Shown here in pieces: positions 1-6,276 of a DNA stretch of 10,442 bases (its first letter is position 1; every line of letters begins with the position of its first letter). Below the pieces are notes generated by a model that saw only the letters and a program-made list of their open reading frames with translations, did not search any database and had not been told where the DNA came from. The stretch comes from Myxococcales bacterium. GTDB lineage: Bacteria > Myxococcota > Polyangia > Polyangiales > Polyangiaceae. A program made the position numbers and the translations under genes. The stretch is taken from contig JAGQIY010000315.1 in the NCBI GenBank assembly GCA_020430865.1, positions 1-10,442 on the forward strand, in the 5' to 3' direction.

Positions 1-627
1 CGTGACTTCGTCCGTTTCACGCGCCGAGGCCAACGCCGTGCGAGGCACGGACAGCTTTCGCGTGAGCTCCACGGCGCTGAGCGCGGTACTCCGCACCTCG
101 TCGATGTCTGCCTTGAGAGCGCCCTCCGGCAAATCCGCCGCGATCAGATCGGTGAGCCCCGCGATCACGGACAGCAGATTGATCAGGTCGTGAGCCACCT
201 CACCCGCCTGTCGTCCGACGATTTCATAGCGGCTCGCCTCCTTCAGCTGACCCTGGACGCGCTCCAGCTCCTCGGCGGCGCGCTTGGTCGCGGTGACGTC
301 CAGCGAGAGCACACAGACACCGCGCGGAACCGGAATGAAGCGCAGCTCGAACCAGCCACGGCTTCCGTCGCAGCGAGCGAACGGGCTCGAGTGAGAGCAC
401 TCGACTCGATCCAGCATCGAGCGCCGGAGCCTCTCGAACATCGGCGTCTCGTCGATGCCCGGGTAGCACTCCATCATCGTGTTCCCGATCAGCTCTTCAC
501 GGGTCTTCTCCGCGTGCTGCAGCAGGGCGTCGTTGACGTAGAGGTAGCGCCAGTCGAAGTCGATGACCTGGCAGCCCTCATGGAGGCTCCCCAGCACCTC
601 CGGCGTCATCAACTCGCAGATCGCCAT
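1..627 (-). CDS. PAS-domain sensor histidine kinase (partial, C-terminus off the left edge)
   Basis: This is the N-terminal 209 residues of a cytoplasmic-type sensor kinase; the stop and the ATP-binding domain lie beyond the window. Residues about 8-112 form a PAS domain of the kind that reads VIDFDWRYLYVNDA near its start, has YPGIDETPMF in the middle and ends GSRGWFELRFIPV followed by a short linker (DVTATKRAAEEL). A coiled linker leads to a HisKA dimerisation helix with the H-box AGEVAHDLINLLSVI, whose predicted phospho-acceptor is His146. Relatives usually read AHDFNNLL, so positions after the Asp differ. No membrane segment or signal peptide is visible, so the signal is probably cytosolic. 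The ATG at 627 gives a compact start just before the PAS fold. The frame stays open upstream with GTG alternatives at 648, 699 and 726, the last only about 32 bases after the Ser/Thr kinase gene. The PAS and HisKA identification is strong; ligand and response regulator are unknown. Confidence 0.86.
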   Translation of the reverse strand, partial: MAICELMTPEVLGSLHEGCQVIDFDWRYLYVNDALLQHAEKTREELIGNTMMECYPGIDETPMFERLRRSMLDRVECSHSSPFARCDGSRGWFELRFIPVPRGVCVLSLDVTATKRAAEELERVQGQLKEASRYEIVGRQAGEVAHDLINLLSVIAGLTDLIAADLPEGALKADIDEVRSTALSAVELTRKLSVPRTALASARETDEVT

Positions 628-758
628 CCCCAGAGCACTCTGACACACCAGCTGAGGAAGCCGCACCCCGGACCCTGCGAAACAGCGTTGCTCCGACACC
701 CCCGTCGCGCTGCCAGGGCTTGCCACGACGTAGCTAACGAGTGTTCGCGCCGCAGCCC

Positions 759-2390
759 TCAGCGCGTGCGAGCCCTGCGCGCCAGCATGTCGATGTCGAT
801 GGTGTGCGTGCTGCTCGAGGGCGCCTCGACTTCACCAGGCAGCACCTCGGTCGCGTGCTCCTCCCACCAGGCCTTCGCCATCCCAAACGACCACTCCCGC
901 CCCAGCTTCAGCTCGTCCAGCCTCCGCAGCAACGCATGGGCCGAGGCTGGGCGCTGGTTCTGATCCTTGCGCAGCAGCTCCATCACGATCGCATCCAATT
1001 CCTCGGGGATCCCCTTGATGAAGTTACTCGGCGGCTCGGGCTCCGTGTGTAGGTGGTGGGCGCAGATCTCCACCGTCGTGTTGCCCTCGAAAACCTGCCG
1101 ACCGGTGAGGAGGAAGAACGCCACGCAACCCAGGGAGTAGAGGTCGCTGCGCGCATCCACCTGGTCTGGGTGGGTGATGGACTCTGGCGCGAGGAACAGC
1201 GGCGTCCCGGCGACGATATCGCTACGCGTCGCCTGCGGATCGTCCTTGTCGAGCACCTTCACCAGCCCGAAATCGACCACCTTGGCGACGTCGGGGCGTC
1301 CGCCGCGGACACACAGCAGCACGTTCGCCGGCTTCACGTCTCGATGGATCAGGTGGCGATCGTGCGCCTCGGCAAGGGATCCCGCGACCTGCGCGAGGAC
1401 GTGGACCACCCGCGACGGGGGCATGGGGCCGGTGCGCTTGACGATGGTCTCCAGGTTCGCACCTTCGAGCAGCTCCATCGCGTAGTAGAGCAAGCCGTCG
1501 GGTGTGCGACCGTAGTCGAAGATCGTGATCGTGTTTGGGTGAGTGAGCTCCGCGGTCAGCTGCACCTCCCGTTCGAAGCGCTTCAGGTTCGAGGCGCCAG
1601 CTCGATCCGGCAGCAGCAGCTTCACCGCGGTCGGTCGCCTCAGCATCGCGTGGCGCGCGCGGTAGACGGCGCCCATGCCGCCTTCGCCCAGCTTGCGCTC
1701 CAGGGTGTACTGGCCCAGCTTGCGCGCAGCCTGAACCTCGTGGCGCAGACCGTAGACCACCTTCGAGGCCAGGGTGCACAGCGCCATCGTGCCCGCCCAC
1801 CAAGCGCCGATGGCCAGCACCTGACCGACCGCAAATTTGTGCAGGCTTGGTGCGTGCCCATAGGCACCTGCCGCGGCCTGCAGCGCCGTCAACACCGTCG
1901 GGTCCTTGATCGAGCTGTAGTACACGACGAGCAGCAGCGGCACTCCAGCCACCGCGCACAGCGTCGCGGTGACGCGCACGGGACTCGGCACGAAGATAGA
2001 ACGCGCGACGAACCCGAGGGTCAGCGCGAGCACGATGATCTGCCCATTCCCCGCGGCAACGGGGATGTAGTACCCCATCACCTCGTAGGCGACCGCGTTG
2101 GCCAGCAGCGCCGAGGCCTCCGCCACGCGAATCGTGGACACGCTATGCTTACCGCGCAGCATGAAGAGTCCGAGGAACAGGTATGAGAGCGCGCCTGCGA
2201 GGTGGGCCAGCATGGATGGATGCAGGAGCAAGCCCATCTTCTGGCTGAGGATCAGCAGGACCCGTAGCAGGTAGTAGCCGAAGCCGAGCGCAAAGCCGAA
2301 GCGAGCGAAGACCAGCACGCGCTGCTGGAGGAAGGCGCGCCCCTCCTCGGTCTGGTCCCAGGCGGGATCCGAAAGCGGCGTGGTCGGCAT
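759..2390 (-). CDS. Membrane-anchored Ser/Thr protein kinase with N-terminal multi-helix domain
   Basis: This is a eukaryotic-type (Hanks) Ser/Thr kinase of 543 residues. The N-terminal half holds about six hydrophobic helices, at roughly 28-48, 60-79, 92-112, 116-134, 138-159 and 186-214. The kinase domain (about 226-495) follows directly. It has the glycine loop GEGGMG (235-240), the ATP-binding lysine in TAVKLL (Lys257), the catalytic loop HRDVKPANVLL (His349-Asp351), the DFG motif in VVDFGLVK (373-375) and APE (401-403). All catalytic residues are present, so it should be active, with the kinase facing the cytosol. The order is opposite to PknB-type kinases, which carry the kinase N-terminal to one helix and extracellular repeats. 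The C-terminal tail is Ser/Thr-rich and ends in arginines. I chose the ATG at 2390; a TTG at 2432 would add 14 residues. It lies about 75 bases after the transporter gene, so co-transcription is plausible. Substrates are unknown. Confidence 0.95.
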   Translation of the reverse strand: MPTTPLSDPAWDQTEEGRAFLQQRVLVFARFGFALGFGYYLLRVLLILSQKMGLLLHPSMLAHLAGALSYLFLGLFMLRGKHSVSTIRVAEASALLANAVAYEVMGYYIPVAAGNGQIIVLALTLGFVARSIFVPSPVRVTATLCAVAGVPLLLVVYYSSIKDPTVLTALQAAAGAYGHAPSLHKFAVGQVLAIGAWWAGTMALCTLASKVVYGLRHEVQAARKLGQYTLERKLGEGGMGAVYRARHAMLRRPTAVKLLLPDRAGASNLKRFEREVQLTAELTHPNTITIFDYGRTPDGLLYYAMELLEGANLETIVKRTGPMPPSRVVHVLAQVAGSLAEAHDRHLIHRDVKPANVLLCVRGGRPDVAKVVDFGLVKVLDKDDPQATRSDIVAGTPLFLAPESITHPDQVDARSDLYSLGCVAFFLLTGRQVFEGNTTVEICAHHLHTEPEPPSNFIKGIPEELDAIVMELLRKDQNQRPASAHALLRRLDELKLGREWSFGMAKAWWEEHATEVLPGEVEAPSSSTHTIDIDMLARRARTR

Positions 2391-2465
2391 GGCTCGAAGA
2401 CCGCGTCTAGCGTTCCCCGGCGCAGCGTGCAATCGGGGCCGCCTCGCGCCCTCGGGTCCGAGCGG

Positions 2466-4532
2466 CTAAAGCGCCGCCAGGATGCGCTGTTTCACTCGCT
2501 TCGGGACGGTGTTCTCCAGGTACTCGATGGCCGTGCCTTTGAGCACTGGATCGCCCGATGCGAGGCCCCGCATAGCGAGGGAGAGCGGCTCCGGGTCGTA
2601 GGAGAGCGCCAGCAGGGTGAAGGCCTGGAGCAGTCGCGGAGAGCGGATTCGATGACCGCTGAGGAGGGGGTGGGAGCCCTGCTCGAGGACTGGAACCAAC
2701 GAGTCGGGGAGCCAGTCATCCCGCTCGAGCTCACGTTCGACTCGACCGAAGACGAGATCGTTCGAGGGCTGAAACGGCAGCCCGACCTCCTGGCGCCAGC
2801 GCACCAGCGTGGCCCCGATTGCCAGCCGCAAGGACGGAGAGCCTTGATCGAGCCCGGCCCAGAGGTGCGCCAGTGCCGCGGGGCAATGCGTTTCCGCAAG
2901 CAAGTCCACCAGCACCAGCTGGCGAGGCAGCGGTGCGCTCGGGTCCAGCAGGGCGTCCCCCAGCGCGCCCACGGCGGAGAGACCGAGCCCCTCGAGGTAG
3001 CCGCGAGCCGAGTCATGCAGCTCTGGGTCGGAGAGCAGATCCACCACGCACGGCGCGAGACGTCGATCTGGCGCCGCCCGCGCCAGACGTTCGACCAGGC
3101 TTGGGTCTCGACGAGTGCAGAGCGCGAGCAGATCACATAGCTCCGAGGGTGGATCCTCGGCAGAAGGCGGAGCCTCGCTGTTCTTCTCGGCTTGGCGCCG
3201 CTCGATCTCCCGCAGCAGCCCCTGGCGGTTCAAGGAGACGGTGGTCTCGATCGCGCGACGCGTGGTCGCATCGAGCTGTTCGTGCTCCTCGACCTTGAGC
3301 AGGTTGCGCTCGAGGTTGCCGACGAGCTCCGCGACGTAGGCCTTGTTGACGGAGCGCACCAGCCAGACCAGGAGAACGCCGATGCCTGCGGCGAACCACA
3401 GCAGGCCGCGCGCGGGCTGAGCCAGCACCAAGCCGATGCCGACGACGGTCAGGCCGCCCAGAGCGTCGCCCAGGCGCTGGAGCAGGACGTCGATGATGAC
3501 CTTCGTGCGGCGCTTGCGCACCCTGGAGAGGGGCGTGAACAGCAGCTCGTAGGCGGAGCGGTGAGTCGAGTTGCTGAGCGCGGCCTCCACGCCCTTGCCG
3601 AGCGCCGCGGTCCAAACCTTCAGCACCACCGACGCGAGGCCAGCGAACGCGGCGATGCCCAGGGGAAGCACCGCCAAGGTGCTCCCGAGACCGGCCTTCT
3701 GCAGCAGCTTCGAGCTGACCAAGCTCTGCACCACGAAGGTCGCCAGGCTCACCACGGTGTAGAACACCGCAAAGAACGTGACCAGTTGTTGTTCCTCGGG
3801 GAAGTGACTCTGCGCTTCTGCCTTGAGCACGAAGTCCAGCAGCGTCGACGCGACCGCGAGCAGCGTGACGAGTCCGGCGACCCGGATCAAGAGGGGCGAC
3901 CGCAGGATGTTCGCCTTCTCGAGCACGACCGCCGAGCCCCGCTCCGTCTTCAGCAGCGGGCTCAAAACGGCGTTGCGCCGTCGACGCGTGAACCGCCGCA
4001 CGTAGAACGCCCCCAGCAAGCCGAGCGCCACGAGCACCAGGAGCACACCCCGCGGCCCAACCACGGAAGACACGCGCTCCGCGAGGCCGCCACCGATGAC
4101 CCCGCCCAGCGTCGCGCTCGCCCCGACTCGGGCCACCTCGACCTTCGCCGAGTGTGGGTCGAAGCTCTCGTTGAACGCCGACCAGAAGCCGCTCACCAGG
4201 AGCGCCCCCAGGGCTGACACGGCAAAGTAGATGGCAACGGCGGTGACGTGGGTGAGCACCGGAAGCGCGAACCACGCCAGAGCGAAGAGCCCCGCGTCGA
4301 CGACGAAGATCCAGGGCACGACCCGAGCAGGCCCGAAGCGCGACAGCAGCCGGGAGGCCAGCAGCACGACGACGATCGACAGACCAGCGCTGAACACGAC
4401 CACCTGCGGCAGCTTTTCCACCGAGAAATGCGTCAGGAACAGCGCATCGCGCAGCGTCTTGGCCGCGATCTGGTGGGCGATCGCCGCTGCCGCCGCGATG
4501 CGCGCAGACCAGCTGCCCGGCGGGTCATTCAC
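2466..4532 (-). CDS. NTP/NDP-translocase-like (NTT/Tlc family) membrane protein with HEAT-like C-terminal tail
   Basis: This 688-residue protein has two parts. Residues about 10-400 form a polytopic membrane domain with roughly 10-12 helices and the family hallmarks of ATP/ADP translocases (Tlc/Npt, an MFS branch). These are KTLRDALFLTHF near helix 1, FWSAFNESFDP after helix 4, and the late segment around 320-365 with SAYELLFTPL and KVIIDVLLQRLGDALGG. After a charged linker, residues about 410-688 are soluble and Leu/Ala-rich with helical pairs resembling HEAT repeats, ending near GTAIEYLENTVPKRV. Known family members exchange ATP and ADP in Chlamydia, Rickettsia and plastids; free-living bacterial homologues with HEAT tails have no assigned substrate, so function is inferred by fold only. 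The GTG start at 4532 has a GGGAG ribosome site seven bases upstream; a GTG at 4580 would add 16 residues without a clear site. It is the first gene of the minus-strand cluster with the Ser/Thr kinase and is divergent from nadA. Confidence 0.9.
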   Translation of the reverse strand: MNDPPGSWSARIAAAAAIAHQIAAKTLRDALFLTHFSVEKLPQVVVFSAGLSIVVVLLASRLLSRFGPARVVPWIFVVDAGLFALAWFALPVLTHVTAVAIYFAVSALGALLVSGFWSAFNESFDPHSAKVEVARVGASATLGGVIGGGLAERVSSVVGPRGVLLVLVALGLLGAFYVRRFTRRRRNAVLSPLLKTERGSAVVLEKANILRSPLLIRVAGLVTLLAVASTLLDFVLKAEAQSHFPEEQQLVTFFAVFYTVVSLATFVVQSLVSSKLLQKAGLGSTLAVLPLGIAAFAGLASVVLKVWTAALGKGVEAALSNSTHRSAYELLFTPLSRVRKRRTKVIIDVLLQRLGDALGGLTVVGIGLVLAQPARGLLWFAAGIGVLLVWLVRSVNKAYVAELVGNLERNLLKVEEHEQLDATTRRAIETTVSLNRQGLLREIERRQAEKNSEAPPSAEDPPSELCDLLALCTRRDPSLVERLARAAPDRRLAPCVVDLLSDPELHDSARGYLEGLGLSAVGALGDALLDPSAPLPRQLVLVDLLAETHCPAALAHLWAGLDQGSPSLRLAIGATLVRWRQEVGLPFQPSNDLVFGRVERELERDDWLPDSLVPVLEQGSHPLLSGHRIRSPRLLQAFTLLALSYDPEPLSLAMRGLASGDPVLKGTAIEYLENTVPKRVKQRILAAL

Positions 4533-4539
4533 CTGCGGG

Positions 4540-4544
4540 CTCCC
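4540..4544 (-). promoter_or_regulatory. Ribosome binding site deciding the transporter start
   Basis: On the minus strand GGGAG lies seven bases before the GTG at 4532. This favours that codon over the upstream in-frame GTG at 4580, which has no purine-rich site in front of it. Confidence 0.55.
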
Positions 4545-4751
4545 GCGGAGCTGGGGAAGCGCTGCTGCTCGGACAAGCACCCATGAGTACCACGCGGCTG
4601 ATGGAGACCGTTAGGCCCACCGTCTAGCCCCGGGGAGACCGAAACCCTTCCCGGCTGGCCTGAACGAAGCCCCGGAGTCCTCGTCGAGATACTGAACGAT
4701 TGCAGCGGATTGGAGCGTTCGAGATGGACGGCGTGGAGGTCGAAAACGCAA

Positions 4752-4766
4752 GTGTACAATCGACAC
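4752..4766. promoter_or_regulatory. Inverted repeat GTGT-N7-ACAC overlapping a TACAAT -10-like hexamer upstream of nadA
   Basis: The arms GTGT (4752-4755) and ACAC (4763-4766) flank seven bases. TACAAT at 4755-4760 differs from the sigma-70 -10 consensus at one position and would place a transcript start near 4767, about 29 bases before the nadA ATG at 4796. No convincing -35 box is visible 16-18 bases upstream, so any promoter would be weak or activator-dependent. From memory, operators of the NAD-metabolism repressor NrtR share a GT-N7-AC core; the match here is only to that short core. This is a candidate, not a demonstrated operator. Confidence 0.3.
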
Positions 4767-4795
4767 CAAGCCCCCCCGGCATTAGAGTCCACTCC

Positions 4796-5749
4796 ATGCC
4801 GAGCGCAGCCGTCTCCGAGTCCCTGGCCCACCTCGATCTCGATCTCGAGATCGCGCGGTTGAAGAAGGAGCGCAATGCGGTGCTCCTCGCCCACTACTAC
4901 CAGGACAGCGAAATCCAGGACTTCGCGGATTTCATCGGCGATTCCCTGCAGCTGGCTCAGGCCGCCCGGGACACGCAGGCCGACGTGATCCTGTTCGCCG
5001 GTGTGCATTTCATGGCGGAAACTGCCAAGATCCTCAATCCCGAGCGCATCGTGCTGGTGCCCGACATGGCGGCGGGCTGCTCCCTGGCCGACGGTTGCCC
5101 CGCGGACCGCTTTCGCGCCTGGAAGGCGAAGTACCCGGGATCCATCGTGATCAGCTACATCAACTGCTCAGCGGCGGTGAAGGCCGAGAGCGACGTCATC
5201 TGCACCAGCAGCAACGCAAAGAAGATCGTGGAGTCGATCCCCAAGGATCAGCAGATCCTGTTCGCGCCGGACAAGAACCTCGGCCGCTACCTGATCAAGG
5301 AGACCGGAAGAGACATGGTGCTCTGGCAGGGCAGCTGCATCGTGCACGAGACATTCAGCCAGCGGCGCCTGATCGAGCTGAAGACGAAGCACCCCGGCGC
5401 GAAGATCATCGCCCACCCCGAGTGCCAGGAGCAGCTGCTCGACATGGCGGACTTCATCGGCTCGACAGCGGCGCTGTTACGTTATGTCGAGAACGACAAG
5501 GCGCAGCAGTTCATCGTCGTCACCGAGAGCGGCATCCTGCATCAAATGAAGAAGCGCGCGCCCAACAAGGAGCTGATCGCCGCGCCCCCCGAGGGCAACT
5601 GCGCCTGCAACGAGTGCCCCTTCATGCGCCTCAACACACCGGAGAAGGTCTACCTCGCGCTGCGCGATCTCGAGCCGCGCCTTGAGATGCCGGAGGCGCT
5701 GCGGCTCGCCGCCAAGAAGCCCATCGATCGCATGCTCGAGTTGAGCTGA
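4796..5749 (+). CDS. nadA: Quinolinate synthase NadA
   Basis: NadA condenses iminoaspartate (made by L-aspartate oxidase NadB) with dihydroxyacetone phosphate to quinolinate in cytosolic de novo NAD synthesis, using a [4Fe-4S] cluster. The 317-residue protein has the family's three-fold layout. The substrate motif [20 protein letters not shown] lies near residue 32, [17 protein letters not shown] near 67, and [13 protein letters not shown] follows with the first predicted cluster ligand Cys95. GSCIVHETF holds the second (Cys181) and CACNECPFM at 269-277 the third, by alignment probably Cys274. The ATG at 4796 is chosen because third-position G/C bias begins there and a -10-like hexamer lies upstream. 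An in-frame ATG at 4724 has a better GGAG site and would add 24 residues of poorly biased sequence, so it remains possible. nadB and nadC are not in the window, so nadA stands alone and is the only plus-strand gene. Confidence 0.97.
   Translation: MPSAAVSESLAHLDLDLEIARLKKERNAVLLAHYYQDSEIQDFADFIGDSLQLAQAARDTQADVILFAGVHFMAETAKILNPERIVLVPDMAAGCSLADGCPADRFRAWKAKYPGSIVISYINCSAAVKAESDVICTSSNAKKIVESIPKDQQILFAPDKNLGRYLIKETGRDMVLWQGSCIVHETFSQRRLIELKTKHPGAKIIAHPECQEQLLDMADFIGSTAALLRYVENDKAQQFIVVTESGILHQMKKRAPNKELIAAPPEGNCACNECPFMRLNTPEKVYLALRDLEPRLEMPEALRLAAKKPIDRMLELS
4840..4853. repeat. Perfect 14-base palindrome in the nadA 5' coding region
   Basis: CGATCTCGAGATCG reads the same on both strands and follows a tandem CTCGAT repeat. 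It encodes part of LDLDLEIAR about 15 codons into NadA. It could fold in the mRNA or bind a dimeric protein, but it may simply reflect repeated Leu-Asp codons. Confidence 0.45.
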
Positions 5750-5782
5750 CGAGCTCGCTCTGGGTGCATCGGCAGTTGAACG

Positions 5783-5793
5783 CCCCTACGGGG
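5783..5793 (+). terminator. Weak hairpin downstream of nadA
   Basis: Four C, a TAC loop and four G form a short GC stem 34 bases after the nadA stop. The position suits a terminator, but no run of T follows, so the assignment is tentative. Confidence 0.25.
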
Positions 5794-5801
5794 TGAGGTC
5801 A
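5791..5801. repeat. Direct repeat copy 1, GGGTGAGGTCA
   Basis: The 11-base GGGTGAGGTCA occurs here and again at 5880-5890, where its last three bases are the reverse complement of the TerB-like gene's stop codon. The two copies bracket the convergent spacer. Confidence 0.5.
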
Positions 5802-5853
5802 GTCAATGACACTCAGTTAATTTCCCTGCGGCTATTCAAGAGGACCGAAGGGT

Positions 5854-5865
5854 GCACTCCAGTGC
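5854..5865 (-). terminator. Small inverted repeat after the TerB-like gene
   Basis: GCACT-CC-AGTGC forms a five-pair stem 22 bases beyond the stop of the minus-strand TerB-like gene. The loop is only two bases and no T-tract follows, so a terminator role is weakly supported. Confidence 0.2.
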
Positions 5866-5879
5866 TTGGCGCCTGGGGT

Positions 5880-5890
5880 GGGTGAGGTCA
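5880..5890. repeat. Direct repeat copy 2, GGGTGAGGTCA
   Basis: This is the second identical copy of the 11-mer at 5791-5801. It overlaps the end of the TerB-like gene, so part of it is coding on the minus strand. Confidence 0.5.
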
Positions 5891-6196
5891 CTCCAGACCC
5901 AGCGCCGTCGCAATGCGCTTGACGGCGCCGAGCTCCAGGGGGGACAGCGTGCCATCCGCCAGGGCGGCGTTGGAGGCGGCGTCGAGCACCGCGTGCTTCT
6001 CCTCGGTGCTCATCGCCTTGACGATGGGCTCGGCTTCGTCCCAGCCCTCGAGCGACACCACCTGTTCCCGCTCGGCGTCGTCCAAGCCGAGCTGATCCAT
6101 GTAGTGGTTCAGGAAGGCGCGCTCGTTCTCGGTCATGATTCCGTCTGCGACCAGCACCTTGGAGATCAACAGGCAGCGCGCGATCTTGGAGTCCAT
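5888..6196 (-). CDS. Small TerB-like helical protein
   Basis: This is a 102-residue acidic, wholly helical protein with no signal peptide or membrane segment. Two copies of the TerB/DjlA-type motif (ADG, then a Glu and a hydrophobic helix) are visible: VADGIMTENERAFLNHY at 16-32, and ALADGTLSPLELGAVKRIA at 79-97. The paired motifs place it in the TerB superfamily, whose members include tellurite-resistance TerB and the membrane co-chaperone DjlA. Their conserved acidic residues may bind metal, but no clear biochemical role is established and no other ter genes are nearby. The ATG at 6196 is the natural start; the frame stays open upstream only because it runs antisense-free through the sulfatase gene's other frame. 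It follows the membrane sulfatase gene on the same strand by 80 bases, so it could be on its transcript. Calling it a tellurite-resistance protein would be unjustified. Confidence 0.82.
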   Translation of the reverse strand: MDSKIARCLLISKVLVADGIMTENERAFLNHYMDQLGLDDAEREQVVSLEGWDEAEPIVKAMSTEEKHAVLDAASNAALADGTLSPLELGAVKRIATALGLE

Positions 6197-6276
6197 AGCG
6201 CCGCTGATAGTACCCGCGGGCCGCGCGAGACTCGAAGGGTTTTCGGTCCGGTGCGTGTTTGAGCCTTCTCGGCCGC

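Larger units (their letters stand above)
5750..5887. other. Convergent spacer between nadA and the TerB-like gene
   Basis: This 138-base stretch separates the stop of nadA from the stop of the facing minus-strand gene, and I find no gene in it. It contains a CCCC-TAC-GGGG hairpin (5783-5793), a patch richer in A/T (about 5801-5840), a GCACT-CC-AGTGC inverted repeat (5854-5865), and two copies of an 11-base direct repeat near its ends. Neither hairpin is followed by a T-tract, so intrinsic termination is not obvious; Rho-dependent ends are equally possible. Confidence 0.5.

Noticed and set aside
190..963. Plus-strand open frame of 257 codons
   Set aside because: It spans the antisense of two minus-strand genes and their spacer; no domain is visible.
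1053..2186. Long plus-strand open frame of 377 codons
   Set aside because: It lies wholly antisense to the Ser/Thr kinase gene, has Arg/His/Gln-rich composition typical of GC-rich antisense frames, and shows no domain.
2391..2432. TTG start adding 14 residues to the Ser/Thr kinase
   Set aside because: The added residues are Arg/Ala-rich without conservation features, and ATG at 2390 is the stronger start codon; it cannot be wholly excluded.
3192..4217. Long plus-strand open frame of 341 codons
   Set aside because: It is antisense to the NTT-like transporter, whose family motifs are clear; the composition is shadow-like.
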